Assembly (NCBI RefSeq): GCF_008122265.1
Contig: NZ_CP043042.1
Span: 1,488,001 to 1,552,000 of the forward strand
Reading direction: 5' to 3'
Length of the DNA stretch: 64,000 nucleotides
Origin: Marinobacter fonticola
Lineage (GTDB): Bacteria; Pseudomonadota; Gammaproteobacteria; Pseudomonadales; Oleiphilaceae
Shown here: in pieces, positions 8,939 to 20,143 of the stretch
Numbering within the stretch: the stretch's first letter is position 1
Layout: each line of letters begins with the position of its first letter
Made by a program: the position numbers and the translations under genes
Notes under the pieces: generated by a model
What the model was told of the DNA's origin: nothing
The model's database searches: none
The model's input: the letters and a program-made list of their open reading frames with translations, nothing else

Positions 8939-11311
8939 ATGAAATTCAGCGAACAATGGCTCCGCGAGTGGGTCAATCCGAAAATCGATACCCAGGCCCT
9001 CGTCGACCAGATCACCATGGCCGGTTTGGAAGTGGATGATTTCGAGGCCGTCGCCGGAGCTTTCAGTGACGTTATCGTAGGCGAAGTTGTTTCCGTGGAG
9101 CCTCATCCGGACGCCGATAAACTGCGTGTCTGCCAGGTCGCTGGCGGTAGCGAAACCGTCCAGGTGGTTTGCGGCGCACCTAATGTGCGTCCGGGGCTGA
9201 AGGTGCCGTTCGCGGTGGTCGGCGCGGTGTTGCCTGGAGACTTCAAGATCAAGAAGGCCAAGCTCCGTGGCCAGCCTTCCAACGGCATGCTCTGTTCCGA
9301 ATCCGAGCTGGAGCTGTCCGAAAGCCACGAGGGGCTTATGGAGCTGCCGGAAGACGCTCCGGTAGGCCAAGACCTGCGTGACTATCTTGGGCTCAACGAC
9401 GTGACTATCGATGTGGATCTCACGCCCAATCGTAGTGACTGCCTGTCCATACGCGGCCTTGCGCGCGAAGTGGGTGTGCTGAACCGAATGGTGGTCGAAG
9501 GGCCGGAAATTCCGCCTGTCGAGCCCGTCCATTCCGAGTTGGTAGACATTAGAATTGATGCGCCGGAAGGCTGTCCGCGGTACCTGGGCCGTATTGTCCG
9601 CAATGTGGATCTGAGTGCCGAAACGCCATTATGGATGCGTGAGCGTCTGCGTCGCTCCGGTATTCGCAGTATCGACGCGGCAGTGGATGTCACCAACTAC
9701 GTCATGCTGGAGCTGGGGCAGCCTTTGCATGCTTTCGACCGCTCCGAGATCAGCGGCGGCGTCGTTGTGCGCTGGGCGAAGGCGGGCGAGAAGCTAGTGC
9801 TGTTGGACGGCCAGGAAGTGGGGCTCACCGAGGAAACCCTGGTGATTGCCGACCACGACAAGCCCATTGCGATTGCAGGCGTCATGGGGGGCGAACATTC
9901 CGGCGTAGCCGAAGCAACCCGTGATCTGGTGTTGGAAGCGGCTTTCTTCGACCCTATTTCGATCGCCGGCAAAGCGCGTCACTATGGCTTGCACACGGAT
10001 GCATCCCACCGCTTCGAGCGCGGTGTTGACCCCCTGCTGACGCGCGATGCAATGGAGCGCGCTACCGCGCTGCTGCTGGATATCGTCGGCGGCGAAGCGG
10101 GTGAGATCGTGGAAGTTCACAGCGCGGCGCGCTTGCCGGAGGAGCGGGTCATCGAACTGCGCGAACAGCGCGTAGCCGATGTGCTTGGGCTGACAATCAA
10201 CCGCACGGAAGTTGAGGAGATCCTTACCCGGCTGGGCCTGCATATCGACAAGTTGACGCGAGATGGCTGGAAAATCCATGTGCCGAGTTACCGGCCCGAC
10301 ATCACCATCGAAGTGGATCTGATCGAAGAAATTGGCCGCATCTATGGCTACAACAATTTGCCGGTAACCGAGCCGGTAGGCAGCCTCGGTCTACGGGAAG
10401 AGAAGGAGGCCGTCAGGCCGCTATCCAGCGTTCAGGCGCTGCTGGTTTCTCGCGGATACCAGGAAGCGGTCACTTACAGCTTCGTGGACGACAAGATTCA
10501 GTCGCTGATCGATATCCATAATGAGGGTATTGAACTGGCCAACCCCATTTCCAGCGATATGGCCGTCATGCGCACCTCGCTTTGGCCGGGCTTGCTGAAA
10601 ACCGTCGCGTATAACCAGAATCGGCAACAGTCCCGGATTCGCTTCTTCGAAACCGGTTTGCGGTTTATCCGTTCTGGCGACGAAATCGATCAGGTGCCGA
10701 TGCTCTCCGGCGTGGTGAGCGGCCCGCAAAATCCAGAAAGCTGGGTCAATGGGCGCCGCGCCGTCGATTTCTACGATGTGAAGGGCGATCTGGAAGCACT
10801 GTTCGACCTGTTAGGAATCGATGTGGAATTTCAGGCTGCCGAACATGCCGCGCTGCATCCCGGACAGGCTGCAGAGCTGCGTCTGGCGGGGCTTCGCGTG
10901 GGTTGGGTTGGGGCCTTGCACCCCCAGGTGCAGAAAAAACTCGACCTGGATGGCACGATCTATGTGTTTGAGCTATTCTTGAATTCGATCCTTTCCGGAT
11001 ATGTGCCTAATTTCAAAGAATTTTCAAAATTCCCTGAAGTTCGCCGAGATTTGGCTATCATTATCAGGAACGAGGTGACCTACGCAGAAGTACAGCGCAT
11101 TGCGCGTCAGCAGGCCGGAGAGCACCTTACCGGCGTGCGCGTGTTCGATGTGTTTGAGGGCGAAGCCATTGGCGAGGGCCGCAAAAGCCTTGCACTGAGT
11201 CTCTTCTGGCAGCATCCTGAACGGACGCTGAATGACGATGAAATTCAGTCGTGGTTTAATGCGGTTATAGATGCTCTGAAGGCTGAGCTTGGTGCAACAC
11301 TGAGGAGTTAA
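8939..11311 (+). CDS. pheT: Phenylalanyl-tRNA synthetase beta subunit
   Basis: 790-aa beta subunit that binds tRNA-Phe and edits Tyr-tRNA-Phe. Domains in order: tRNA-binding OB fold (about 40-150; [19 protein letters not shown]), B3/B4 editing region (about 210-390; [10 protein letters not shown]), B5 DNA-binding-like domain (about 400-475), catalytic-like core, and the C-terminal ferredoxin-fold anticodon-binding domain (from about 695; [16 protein letters not shown]). Full length. ihfA starts four bases after the stop and uses a ribosome site inside the last pheT codons, so the two are translationally coupled. Confidence 0.97.
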   Translation: MKFSEQWLREWVNPKIDTQALVDQITMAGLEVDDFEAVAGAFSDVIVGEVVSVEPHPDADKLRVCQVAGGSETVQVVCGAPNVRPGLKVPFAVVGAVLPGDFKIKKAKLRGQPSNGMLCSESELELSESHEGLMELPEDAPVGQDLRDYLGLNDVTIDVDLTPNRSDCLSIRGLAREVGVLNRMVVEGPEIPPVEPVHSELVDIRIDAPEGCPRYLGRIVRNVDLSAETPLWMRERLRRSGIRSIDAAVDVTNYVMLELGQPLHAFDRSEISGGVVVRWAKAGEKLVLLDGQEVGLTEETLVIADHDKPIAIAGVMGGEHSGVAEATRDLVLEAAFFDPISIAGKARHYGLHTDASHRFERGVDPLLTRDAMERATALLLDIVGGEAGEIVEVHSAARLPEERVIELREQRVADVLGLTINRTEVEEILTRLGLHIDKLTRDGWKIHVPSYRPDITIEVDLIEEIGRIYGYNNLPVTEPVGSLGLREEKEAVRPLSSVQALLVSRGYQEAVTYSFVDDKIQSLIDIHNEGIELANPISSDMAVMRTSLWPGLLKTVAYNQNRQQSRIRFFETGLRFIRSGDEIDQVPMLSGVVSGPQNPESWVNGRRAVDFYDVKGDLEALFDLLGIDVEFQAAEHAALHPGQAAELRLAGLRVGWVGALHPQVQKKLDLDGTIYVFELFLNSILSGYVPNFKEFSKFPEVRRDLAIIIRNEVTYAEVQRIARQQAGEHLTGVRVFDVFEGEAIGEGRKSLALSLFWQHPERTLNDDEIQSWFNAVIDALKAELGATLRS

Positions 11312-11315
11312 CGAA

Positions 11316-11618
11316 ATGTCGGCTTTGACGAAAGCGGAGATGGCAGAGCGCCTCTATGAAGAGCTGGGGCTCAACAAACGCGAAGCCAAGGAAATGGTGG
11401 AAGCCTTTTTCGGAGAGATCAGAGATGCACTGAGCCATAACGAACAGGTCAAGCTGTCGGGGTTCGGTAATTTTGATCTGCGGGACAAGAAGGAGCGGCC
11501 CGGCAGGAATCCGAAAACCGGCGAAGAAATTCCAATCAGCGCACGTCGAGTCGTTACTTTCCGACCTGGACAAAAACTAAAACAGAAAGTAGAAGCGTAT
11601 GCTGGAACCCAGTCATAA
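11316..11618 (+). CDS. ihfA: Integration host factor alpha subunit
   Basis: 100-aa subunit of the IhfAB heterodimer, which bends DNA sharply at specific sites and assists promoters, recombination and replication. The HU/IHF fold is complete: helices at 1-40, [24 protein letters not shown] leading into the DNA-intercalating arm, and [17 protein letters not shown] at the C-terminus. Its position behind pheT and overlap with the merR-like gene match pseudomonads and relatives. Confidence 0.97.
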   Translation: MSALTKAEMAERLYEELGLNKREAKEMVEAFFGEIRDALSHNEQVKLSGFGNFDLRDKKERPGRNPKTGEEIPISARRVVTFRPGQKLKQKVEAYAGTQS

Positions 11619-11961
11619 CAACGAACTGCCTCCAATTCCGGGCAAACGCTACTTCACTATCGGTGAAGTAGCTGACCTCTGTAGCGTGAAAGCCCATGTG
11701 CTGCGCTACTGGGAACAGGAATTCCCACAACTGTCGCCGGTCAAGCGTAGGGGTAATCGCCGTTACTACCAGCGCGCCGACGTGCTGACCATTCGCCAGA
11801 TTCGCAGCTTGCTCTACGATCAGGGCTACACCATCGGTGGCGCCAAGCAGAAGCTGAGCAGTCATGAGATCAAGGACGATACGTCGCAGTACAAGCAACT
11901 GATTCGTCAAATGATCGCCGAACTGGAAGAAGTTCTGGACGTCTTGAACAGCCCGACCTGA
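11599..11961 (+). CDS. MerR-family transcriptional regulator (ihfA-linked)
   Basis: 120-aa protein with an N-terminal MerR winged helix ([25 protein letters not shown]), the wing motif [19 protein letters not shown], and a short helical tail for dimerisation. No cysteine cluster suggests a metal sensor. The ligand and targets of this ihfA-linked group are unknown to me. It overlaps the 3' end of ihfA by 20 bp, so it is co-translated. Confidence 0.9.
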   Translation: MLEPSHNNELPPIPGKRYFTIGEVADLCSVKAHVLRYWEQEFPQLSPVKRRGNRRYYQRADVLTIRQIRSLLYDQGYTIGGAKQKLSSHEIKDDTSQYKQLIRQMIAELEEVLDVLNSPT

Positions 11962-12103
11962 AACCATCGCCGCTCGGGCTCAACGTGTCATTTTTATCTC
12001 GATTTCCTGTTTATTTTTGGTGGGAGCTAGTGTAGACTTCGCTCCCGCTAAGCCATTGAAGTTCCTCTTTAAAGGAGCAATCCACTCAGTGGCTGGCGTG
12101 TGT

Positions 12104-12180
12104 CGGGGCGTAGCGCAGCTTGGTAGCGCATCTGCATGGGGTGCAGAGGGTCGCAGGTTCAAATCCTGCCGTCCCGACCA
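12104..12180 (+). tRNA. tRNA-Pro (anticodon GGG)
   Basis: A 77-base cloverleaf. CGGGGCG pairs with CGTCCCG in the acceptor stem with one G-U pair, the anticodon stem TCTGC/GCAGA closes the loop ATGGGGT with anticodon GGG, the T-arm has GGTTCAAATCC, and CCA is encoded. It reads Pro CCC codons and sits in the conserved place behind ihfA-merR. Confidence 0.97.
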
Positions 12181-12682
12181 ATTATTTAATCACGGACGAA
12201 CTTTTCTTTAGTCTCTGTTTTCTTTTCAGTCGTGTGCCTAGTAATGCACTGCTGCTTTCCCGTCGTTCATCGGTTTTTTCCAGCCTCCCAGTGTCCCTTA
12301 AAACGATATGCTGCTGTTATTAATCTCGCCCCTGTAATCGGTGAGTGCTCGCCGGACATTTGCCGCTACTCTTTGCCTATAAACCCGATCGCTTTCACGG
12401 GCTGGAATAGGCGCAGTGCAAACTATAGGGCTTATCTAGCTAGCAAAAATTTAAGCGATGCCGGGTAGAAAAAACACGGCCTGACAGGGAGGTGGGCTCG
12501 CTCAAGCCGCCGCTTCATTCCAAGCGGTCTCGGTGAGTCTAGCGTTACGCTATTTGATAGACGTCAAAACAAAAATGGTTGAGTAACGTCTACCGGGCAG
12601 GTATTTTTTAATAGATGAGCTAGAAGTCCATCCATTTAAAAGGGTCCGTGAACCCTTTTTTTCGTTTGTGCAGGAAGTAAAA
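12181..12682 (+). other. Structured leader region before the hybrid kinase
   Basis: About 500 bp without a credible ORF. Two hairpins are visible: CCGCTT/AAGCGG (12510-12515 with 12522-12527) and TAGACGT/ACGTCTA (12558-12564 with 12586-12592). A complete intrinsic terminator then ends only about 20 bases before the kinase start codon. This looks like a long 5' leader with an attenuator; I could not match it to a named riboswitch. Confidence 0.4.
12638..12662 (+). terminator. Intrinsic terminator just upstream of a start codon
   Basis: AAAAGGGT (12638-12645), loop CCGTGA, ACCCTTTT (12652-12659) and further T. It may end the tRNA-Pro transcript, or act as a regulated attenuator for the kinase, whose AGGAAG ribosome site starts about ten bases later. 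Confidence 0.8.
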
Positions 12683-15600
12683 ATGACAAGCGCCCACCTT
12701 CATGAATCCGATTTTGACCCCGCCGTTCTCCTGCAAGTCCTAACCGCCGTCAAGAAAGGTGATTTTTCGACCAGAATGCCGCTGGATTGGACCGGCGTCA
12801 ATGGCAAGATCGCCGACACGCTCAACGATATCATCGATATCAACGACAAGATTTCAACCGAGCTAGATCGGGTCAGCAACGCTGCGGGTAAGGAAGGCAA
12901 GCTGGCGCAGAGAGTCTCCTTCGGCGCTGTCGACGGCGCCTGGGCCGTTCAGGGTGACTCCATCAATACCCTGATTTCCGACCTGGCGATGCCGACCAAC
13001 GAGATGGCGCGGGTTATCGGCGCCGTCGCCAAGGGCGATCTTACCCAGCGGGTCAGTCTGGACGCGGACGGCAAGCCGATGCGTGGGGAGTTCATGCGTA
13101 CGGCCAAGATCGTTAATACGATGGTGGCGCAGTTGGAGTCATTTTCGTCCGAGGTCACCCGTGTCGCGCGTGAAGTAGGGACCGAGGGCAAACTGGGTGG
13201 TCAGGCACAGGTTAAGGGGGTGCTGGGTACCTGGAAAGACCTCACTGACAACGTAAACGCAATGGCGGGCAACCTGACGGTTCAGCTGCGTGACGTCTCC
13301 AAGGTGGCTACCGCCATTGCTCAGGGCGATCTGACGCAGAAAATCACGGTGGACGTGAAAGGTGAAATCCTGCAGATCAAAGACGTCATCAATACGATGG
13401 TGGACCAGCTGGGTTCCTTTGCCTCGGAGGTAACCCGGGTTGCGCGGGAGGTGGGTTCCGAGGGCAAGCTGGGTGGCCAGGCCCAAGTGCAGGGGGTCGC
13501 CGGAACCTGGAAGGACCTCACCGACAACGTCAACTCCATGGCCGGCAACCTGACCGTTCAGTTGCGCGACGTTTCCAAGGTCGCCACAGCGATCGCCCAG
13601 GGCGACCTGGGACAGAAGATCACCGTTGACGTAAAGGGTGAGATTCTCCAGATCAAGAACGTGATTAACACGATGGTGGACCAGCTTGGCTCCTTCGCCT
13701 CGGAGGTAACCCGGGTGGCCCGGGAAGTGGGCACCGATGGCAAACTGGGTGGCCAGGCCCGGGTAGAAGGTGTAGCCGGCACCTGGAAAGACCTGACCGA
13801 TAACGTCAACTCGATGGCCGGCAACCTGACCTCGCAGGTGCGAAACATTGCTGAAGTCACGACCGCGGTGGCCAACGGCAATCTTTCCAAGAAGATCACG
13901 GTAAACGTCAAAGGCGAGATCATGGAGCTGAAGAACACCATCAACACGATGGTGGATCAGCTCGGTTCGTTCGCATCCGAAGTAACGCGGGTGGCGCGGG
14001 AAGTGGGCACGGACGGTAAGCTCGGCGGGCAAGCCCAGGTGCAAGGCGTGGCCGGCACCTGGAAAGACCTGACCGATAACGTCAACTCCATGGCCGGCAA
14101 CTTGACCTCCCAGGTGCGTAATATCGCCGAGGTGACGACCGCGGTGGCTAACGGCAATCTCTCCAAGAAGATCACGGTAAACGTCAAAGGCGAGATCATG
14201 GAGCTGAAGAACACCATCAACACGATGGTGGATCAGCTTGGTTCGTTCGCGTCGGAAGTAACCCGGGTGGCACGGGAGGTGGGCACGGACGGTAAACTCG
14301 GTGGTCAGGCTGAGGTAGAAGGCGTCTCGGGCACCTGGAAGGACCTGACGGACAATGTAAATCTGATGGCCTCGAACCTCACCGGCCAGGTGCGTGGTAT
14401 CGCGCGCGTTGTTACCGCGGTGGCCGAGGGCGACCTGAACAAGAAGCTAACGGTAGATGCCAAAGGGGAGATCGCTTCCCTCGCCGATACCATCAATAAC
14501 ATGATCGACACGCTCGCTATCTTTGCCGACCAGGTAACCAGCGTGGCGCGGGAAGTGGGGGTCGAAGGCAAGCTGGGCGGTCAGGCCCGGGTCCCGGGGG
14601 CATCGGGAACCTGGAAGGACCTCACCGATAACGTAAACCAGCTTGCCGCCAATCTGACAGCCCAGGTGCGCGCGATTGCGGAGGTAGCGACAGCGGTAAC
14701 GAAAGGTGACCTGACACGTTCGATCGGGGTTGCGGCGGAAGGCGAGGTTGCTGTCCTCAAGGACACGATCAACGAGATGATTCGCAACCTCAAGGACACC
14801 ACGGACAAGAACACCGAACAGGATTGGCTGAAAACGAACCTGACCCGTTTCACCCGTATCCTCCAGGGCCAGCGTGAAATGCTGACCGTCTGTAAGCTGA
14901 TTTTGTCAGAGCTGGCGCCATTGGTGAATGCCCAGCACGGGGTGTTTTACGGCATCGAAGGCGAACACCGCGATGCGCGCTTGGCGCTCAAAGCCAGTTA
15001 TGCCTACCGGGCACGGGAAAGCCTGCCCCGGACCTTCGCCTTGGGCGAGGGACTGGTTGGGGAGTGTGCCCTGGAGAAAGAGCGCATCCTGTTGACGAAT
15101 GTGCCTTCCGACTACATCAAGATCAACTCGGGCGTCGGTGAAGCGTCGCCCCTGAACATCGTCGTTCTGCCGGTCATGTTCGAAGGGCAGACCAAGGCGG
15201 TCATCGAACTGGCGTCTTTCGAGCGCTTCAGCCCCACCCACTTGTCGTTCCTTGAGCAGCTGACAGAAAGTATTGGTATCGTTCTCAATACGATAGAGGC
15301 GAATTCTCGTACCGAGGGTTTGTTATCCCAGTCTCAGAAAATGGCAGAAGAGCTGCGCGACCAGCAGGAAGAGCTGCAGCAAACCAACGAGGAACTGGAA
15401 GAGAAAGCCCAACTGCTGTCGGCCCAGAATATCGAGGTGGAGCGCAAGAACCGGGAGGTGGAGATCGCCAAGCAATCGCTTGAGGAAAAAGCCGCCCAGT
15501 TGTCGCTCACCTCAAAGTATAAATCGGAATTCCTCGCCAACATGTCTCATGAGCTGCGTACACCGCTCAACAGTTTGCTCCTGTTGGCGCAGCAGCTCCG

Positions 15601-17605
15601 TGACAACCCGGACCAGAACCTGAGCGGCAAGCAGGTTGAGTACGCCAAAACGATCTTCGCCTCCGGCCACGATCTGCTAAACCTGATCAACGATATCCTG
15701 GACTTGTCCAAGATTGAGTCGGGTACGGTCACAGCGGATATCGGCGAGGTGGCCTTCAGCGATCTCGACCGCTTCGTTCAGCAGACCTTCCAGCATATGG
15801 CGGAAGATAAAAAGCTGGACTTCGCCGTCGAACTTGGTGGCGAACTGCCCTCAACCATCCTCACCGACGAACGTCGCCTTAAGCAAATCGCCAAGAATCT
15901 CTTGTCCAACGCCTTCAAATTCACCGCCCACGGCTATGTGAAGCTCAGAGTCGAGTTGGTGACCGGCGGCTGGGGCGAGCACACCGGGCTTAGCCGGGCT
16001 GACCACGTGGTTGCTTTCTCCGTCAGCGATTCGGGCATTGGCATCTCAGCCGACAAACAGCGCGTTATTTTTGAGGCCTTCCAGCAAGCCGACGGGACAA
16101 CCAGCCGTAAGTATGGCGGTACGGGCCTCGGTCTTGCCATAAGCCGGGAGCTGGCTCGCCTGCTGGGCGGACAAATCACGCTCAAGAGTCTCCCGGGCAA
16201 AGGCAGCCGCTTCACGCTGTATTTACCCCTACAGTACCGGGCTGCCAGTTCGGCCAACCTGCCGGCAAGGGTCGATGAGCTACCCTCTCCCGAGCATACT
16301 CGCGAACTCGCTGAGTTAACGTCTGGGACGGAAGGGGCTGCCACGCCGGGCATGGGAGACGATAGTCTGCGCCCCTCGGCCGTGCCAAAAAGCATCGACG
16401 ACGACCGTCTCGACCTGCAGGCAGAAGAGCGGGTCATGCTAATCGGCGAAGATGACCCTAATCTCGCTAAAACCCTGCTTGGATTAGCTCATGAACGCGG
16501 TCTCAAGGGCATCGTGGCGAATCAGGCGCAAACAGCGCTATCGATGGCACGCCAGTATGCGCCCGATTTAATCGTACTGAATCTGAGCCTGCCGGGAATG
16601 AGTGGCTGGGGCATTCTGGATCACCTGAAACATGACCCGGAAACGCGGCATATACCGGTCTTTCTCGTCGCTCGGGAGAACGATGTACATGCGGGCCTCA
16701 GACTGGGTGCGTTGGGCTCGATGTCCAGCCCGGTGAAGCAAGAGGCTCTGGATCTGGCCATCGAGCGATCACACCAGTACGCGGTCGGGAATCGCAGGGA
16801 CCTGCTACTGGTAGAAACCAAGCGTACCAAGAAACAGGATCTTGCGGATCTCCTCCGGAGTTCTGGCGTCACCATCACGACCACTGACCGGGCCGGAGCC
16901 CTGGAGAGTCTCGGAAACGGGCATTTTGACTGTCTCGTTATCGATCTTAGCGCGGACGTGAAAGCGGGGCTCGAGTTGCTGGAAACGCTTGGGAGGAATG
17001 AAGAGCTAAGTGCTTTACCTATCGTCGCCTATCGAGGCGAGCCAGAAGCACTAGACGATGCAGGCCGCAGACAGTTGGAGGCCCTTAGTCAGACGCTGGT
17101 CTTGGCCGAGGTCGATTCTCGGGCATGGCTGCTTGATCAGGTCACGTTATTTTTGCACCTGCGTGAAATGGATCTCATGGATTTCCAGCAGGAAGCCCTC
17201 GAGCACATCCGTAGGGTAGATCCTCGGCTGGCGGGCAGGAAAGTGCTCATCGTTGACGATGATATTCGCAATATTTTCTCGCTTACCGCCTTCCTGGAGC
17301 AGCATCAGATGGAGGTGCTCTCAGCTGAAAACGGTAAGAGCGCGATTGCTCAGCTCGAGAATCGACCGGACATCGAAATAGTCCTGATGGATATCATGAT
17401 GCCGGAAATGGACGGATACGAAACAACCCGCGCGGTTCGAAGTATGCCGGACCTCAAAACCCTGCCGGTGATAGCGTTGACGGCCAAAGCGATGCCCGGC
17501 GACCGCGAAAAGTGTATTGAGGTAGGTGCCTCCGACTATATTCCCAAACCGGTCAATACCGCACAGTTACTCGCCCTGTTGCGTGTCTGGCTGGCGCCTC
17601 GGTAA
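12683..17605 (+). CDS. Soluble hybrid histidine kinase: HAMP array-GAF-HisKA-HATPase-REC x3
   Basis: 1640-aa cytoplasmic hybrid sensor kinase with no signal peptide or membrane helix. Layout: a tandem HAMP array (about 30-720, built of 92-residue units), GAF domain (about 725-870), coiled coil (about 875-945), HisKA with the phospho-acceptor in SHELRTPLN (His956), HATPase ([16 protein letters not shown] at 1116, GGTGLGLAI) and three receiver-like domains. REC1 has Asn1300 in place of the phospho-acceptor Asp. REC2 lacks the acidic pocket. Only REC3 is canonical (VDDD, Asp1570 in [21 protein letters not shown]). The architecture resembles fungal group III (Nik1/Os1) kinases, which sense osmotic stress through HAMP repeats. 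ATG 12683, with AGGAAG six bases upstream, is preferred to GTG 12668. A c-di-GMP enzyme follows and is the likely partner. Confidence 0.92.
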   Translation: MTSAHLHESDFDPAVLLQVLTAVKKGDFSTRMPLDWTGVNGKIADTLNDIIDINDKISTELDRVSNAAGKEGKLAQRVSFGAVDGAWAVQGDSINTLISDLAMPTNEMARVIGAVAKGDLTQRVSLDADGKPMRGEFMRTAKIVNTMVAQLESFSSEVTRVAREVGTEGKLGGQAQVKGVLGTWKDLTDNVNAMAGNLTVQLRDVSKVATAIAQGDLTQKITVDVKGEILQIKDVINTMVDQLGSFASEVTRVAREVGSEGKLGGQAQVQGVAGTWKDLTDNVNSMAGNLTVQLRDVSKVATAIAQGDLGQKITVDVKGEILQIKNVINTMVDQLGSFASEVTRVAREVGTDGKLGGQARVEGVAGTWKDLTDNVNSMAGNLTSQVRNIAEVTTAVANGNLSKKITVNVKGEIMELKNTINTMVDQLGSFASEVTRVAREVGTDGKLGGQAQVQGVAGTWKDLTDNVNSMAGNLTSQVRNIAEVTTAVANGNLSKKITVNVKGEIMELKNTINTMVDQLGSFASEVTRVAREVGTDGKLGGQAEVEGVSGTWKDLTDNVNLMASNLTGQVRGIARVVTAVAEGDLNKKLTVDAKGEIASLADTINNMIDTLAIFADQVTSVAREVGVEGKLGGQARVPGASGTWKDLTDNVNQLAANLTAQVRAIAEVATAVTKGDLTRSIGVAAEGEVAVLKDTINEMIRNLKDTTDKNTEQDWLKTNLTRFTRILQGQREMLTVCKLILSELAPLVNAQHGVFYGIEGEHRDARLALKASYAYRARESLPRTFALGEGLVGECALEKERILLTNVPSDYIKINSGVGEASPLNIVVLPVMFEGQTKAVIELASFERFSPTHLSFLEQLTESIGIVLNTIEANSRTEGLLSQSQKMAEELRDQQEELQQTNEELEEKAQLLSAQNIEVERKNREVEIAKQSLEEKAAQLSLTSKYKSEFLANMSHELRTPLNSLLLLAQQLRDNPDQNLSGKQVEYAKTIFASGHDLLNLINDILDLSKIESGTVTADIGEVAFSDLDRFVQQTFQHMAEDKKLDFAVELGGELPSTILTDERRLKQIAKNLLSNAFKFTAHGYVKLRVELVTGGWGEHTGLSRADHVVAFSVSDSGIGISADKQRVIFEAFQQADGTTSRKYGGTGLGLAISRELARLLGGQITLKSLPGKGSRFTLYLPLQYRAASSANLPARVDELPSPEHTRELAELTSGTEGAATPGMGDDSLRPSAVPKSIDDDRLDLQAEERVMLIGEDDPNLAKTLLGLAHERGLKGIVANQAQTALSMARQYAPDLIVLNLSLPGMSGWGILDHLKHDPETRHIPVFLVARENDVHAGLRLGALGSMSSPVKQEALDLAIERSHQYAVGNRRDLLLVETKRTKKQDLADLLRSSGVTITTTDRAGALESLGNGHFDCLVIDLSADVKAGLELLETLGRNEELSALPIVAYRGEPEALDDAGRRQLEALSQTLVLAEVDSRAWLLDQVTLFLHLREMDLMDFQQEALEHIRRVDPRLAGRKVLIVDDDIRNIFSLTAFLEQHQMEVLSAENGKSAIAQLENRPDIEIVLMDIMMPEMDGYETTRAVRSMPDLKTLPVIALTAKAMPGDREKCIEVGASDYIPKPVNTAQLLALLRVWLAPR
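13133..14788 (+). repeat. Tandem 276-bp in-frame repeat (HAMP units)
   Basis: Six consecutive 276-bp units encode 92-residue HAMP segments. The [11 protein letters not shown] codons begin at 13226, 13502, 13778, 14054, 14330 and 14606, exactly 276 bp apart with no indel. Neighbouring units are nearly identical, especially those anchored at 13778 and 14054, which points to recent duplication or gene conversion. A diverged seventh unit ([11 protein letters not shown]) precedes the array. Confidence 0.95.
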
Positions 17606-17681
17606 ACCGTACTGGCGCACCGGATAGAGTGTTAAAGCGGACGTATGGATGGCTAACGAGTTGCAGGATGGGTGACTGGAC

Positions 17682-19895
17682 GTGAAAGGAACAAGGCGCG
17701 TGGAAACCGAACAAAGAGCGAATATCCTGGTGGTCGACGATAATGCGGCGAAGCGCCAGGCTTTATCGGCTGTGTTGGAGGAGCTCGGGCAGAATGTCGT
17801 TTTGGCGGACTCCGGTCATGACGCACTCAGATCTTTGCTCGCCCGGGATTATGCCGTCATTTTGATGGACGTCCAGATGCCGGGCATGGACGGCTTCGAG
17901 GCGGCCTCTCTTATCCGCAGCCGCGGGCGCTCGGCGCTCACGCCGATCATTTTCGTCACCTCGTACTCCGATGCTGAAACGGATATGCTCGGCGGTTATT
18001 CTCTCGGGGCAGTGGATTTTATTTTTGCACCGGTCATTCCAGAGATTCTCCGAGCCAAAGTTTCCGTTTTCGTCGAATTGTTCCACACCACCCAACAGCT
18101 CAAACGGCACGAGGACCATTTGGAGAGTCTGGTGCGCCAGCGGACTTCGGCGCTAACGGCAGAAATTGCCGAGCGCGAGCGCGCCGAGCTGATCATTCGT
18201 AAGCTGTCCAGTGCGGTTGAGAAAGTGGCTGACTCGATTTTTATCACCGACACCGAAGGCGTTATCGAGTACGTCAACCCAGCGTTTGAGGCAACGACCG
18301 GCTATGGCGATGCCGAGGCCATCGGGAAGACACCCCAGTTGATTAGGTCCGGCGAACACGAGCCGGCCTTTTACGCCAACATATGGGAAACCCTGGGCCG
18401 CGGGGAAATTTACCGGGAAGTCGTCATCAACCGGAAAAAAGACGGCCAGCTGTACCACGAAGCGGTGACGATTACGCCGCTGGCGGACGATAAAGGGCGC
18501 TGCACTCACTATATCTTTTCCGGCAAGGATATGACCGAGCGCATGCAGACCCAGGAGCGGCTGCACCATCTGGCGCACCACGACATTCTCACTGACCTGC
18601 CGAATCGGATGTTGTTTGTCGATCATCTCAAACAGGCGTTAAGCCGGGCAAAATGGCGTGATCGATCCGTCGCGGTGATATTTGTGGATCTGGACCGGTT
18701 CAAAATTGTCAATGACACTCTGGGCCACGAAGCCGGAGATCAGCTGCTTCAGGCGATTTCCGAACGGATGCAGTCCTGTATGCGCGAGGGTGACATTGCG
18801 GCGCGATTCGGAGGCGATGAGTTTGCGGTGTTTCTCAACGATATTGCCTCTCAAGACGACGTTGCGCCGCTTGCCCAGAACCTCCTCGAAGCCATGTCGC
18901 CGCCTTTCATGATCGCCGGACAAGAGCTGTTTATAACCTGTAGCCTAGGCATCAGCCTCTACCCCGACGACGGCCACGACACTCAAGCCTTGATGCAGAA
19001 CGCTGATACTGCCATGTATTGGTCCAAGCAGCAGGGCGGCAACTCCTACCATTTTTACCAGGTGGCCATGAATGCCCACGCCATGGAAAGGCTGCAGCTG
19101 GAAACGGATCTTCGCCACGCTCTGGAGCGCGAGGAGTTCGCGCTCGACTACCAGCCACAGTACGATCTTGAGAGCGGCGCGTTGGTTGGCGTAGAGGCGC
19201 TGCTCCGCTGGCATCGGCCAGGTTTCGGGATCGTGTCGCCGGAGAACTTCATACCGCTGCTTGAGGAGAATGGCCTCATCGTACCGGTGGGTGAATGGGT
19301 GCTCCAAACGGCCTGCGCACAACACCAGAAGTGGACCGCCGAAGGGTTACCGCCGGTTGCTCTGGCCATTAACGTATCCGGTCGTCAAGTGGATACCAAG
19401 GTGATCCTGGAGACCGTGAGCCGTGTTCTTGAGAGCACCGGAATGACCCCGGAGCTCCTGGAACTCGAACTCACCGAAAGCGTGCTTATGGAGAACATCG
19501 AGTCTATCGGGGACGTCTTTCGGACGCTCAAGTCTATGGGCCTGAAGTTCGCTATCGATGATTTCGGTACCGGGTTTTCGTCGCTTAGCTACCTAAAAAA
19601 CTTCCCGGTAGATGCCCTGAAGATCGACAAGGATTTCGTTCAGGACATTACGACAGATGCCGACAGTGCAGCCATTGTAATCGCTATTATTAGCCTGGCT
19701 CACGCCCTGGGTATGCGTTCTGTCGCCGAAGGCGTTGAAACCCAGGAGCAAGTGGAGTTCCTATGGGCGCAAGGCTGCAACGTCGCGCAGGGCCGCTACT
19801 TCAGCGCGCCTTATTCAGCCGAAGAATTCGAGTCCCAAGTGGCCCGGCAGGGCAGCTTTGGCTTTTCTGAATCCCCACTCTTGGTTCGATCTTGA
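17682..19895 (+). CDS. REC-PAS-GGDEF-EAL cyclic-di-GMP regulator
   Basis: 737-aa response regulator with both c-di-GMP enzymes. The receiver (about 10-130) keeps VVDDN and phospho-acceptor Asp63 (LMDVQMPGMDG). A coiled-coil linker leads to a PAS domain (about 175-295; ITDTEGVIEYVNPAFEATTGY). The diguanylate cyclase is intact (GGDEF at 377-381). The phosphodiesterase keeps EAL at 505-507, ELTES, DDFGTGFSSLSYL and EGVETQEQ. Either activity could dominate. It lies 76 bp after the hybrid kinase, whose REC3 or histidine could feed its receiver. GTG 17682 is given, but GTG 17700, with AAAGGA nine bases upstream, is equally plausible. Confidence 0.92.
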   Translation: MKGTRRVETEQRANILVVDDNAAKRQALSAVLEELGQNVVLADSGHDALRSLLARDYAVILMDVQMPGMDGFEAASLIRSRGRSALTPIIFVTSYSDAETDMLGGYSLGAVDFIFAPVIPEILRAKVSVFVELFHTTQQLKRHEDHLESLVRQRTSALTAEIAERERAELIIRKLSSAVEKVADSIFITDTEGVIEYVNPAFEATTGYGDAEAIGKTPQLIRSGEHEPAFYANIWETLGRGEIYREVVINRKKDGQLYHEAVTITPLADDKGRCTHYIFSGKDMTERMQTQERLHHLAHHDILTDLPNRMLFVDHLKQALSRAKWRDRSVAVIFVDLDRFKIVNDTLGHEAGDQLLQAISERMQSCMREGDIAARFGGDEFAVFLNDIASQDDVAPLAQNLLEAMSPPFMIAGQELFITCSLGISLYPDDGHDTQALMQNADTAMYWSKQQGGNSYHFYQVAMNAHAMERLQLETDLRHALEREEFALDYQPQYDLESGALVGVEALLRWHRPGFGIVSPENFIPLLEENGLIVPVGEWVLQTACAQHQKWTAEGLPPVALAINVSGRQVDTKVILETVSRVLESTGMTPELLELELTESVLMENIESIGDVFRTLKSMGLKFAIDDFGTGFSSLSYLKNFPVDALKIDKDFVQDITTDADSAAIVIAIISLAHALGMRSVAEGVETQEQVEFLWAQGCNVAQGRYFSAPYSAEEFESQVARQGSFGFSESPLLVRS

Positions 19896-20143
19896 CGGGT
19901 TAGAAGTTGAATGGCTTAAAGTGGCCGCTTTTCTATGGATTACAAGGGACGTCGAGACACCGCCTAGTGGAGTCAGCAACGACCGTCAGGCCTTTGTCAC
20001 GTAGCCTATGAATCACAATGCCATGAAATGTCCACCGATCTGGACAGGCGGCCAAGTAGGGCACATAGTGTTGTCCTTGGTGCCGGCGTACCTCGGCATG
20101 CCGGCGCTGCAACAATAACAATGGACACTATCGGCTTTCCGCA

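Noticed and set aside
12350..12475. Cyclic-di-GMP-I riboswitch upstream of the hybrid kinase
   Set aside because: Fragments such as GTGCAAAC and GATGCCGGGT recall the motif, but the conserved core blocks are not in the right order or spacing by eye.
13139..14044. 301-aa minus-strand open frame inside the HAMP array
   Set aside because: It mirrors the repeat codons of the kinase gene; long open antisense frames are expected in GC-rich repeated coding DNA, and it lacks a ribosome site or recognisable protein.
13133..14788. CRISPR or satellite array
   Set aside because: The repeat is 276 bp, in frame and encodes HAMP segments, so it is protein-coding.
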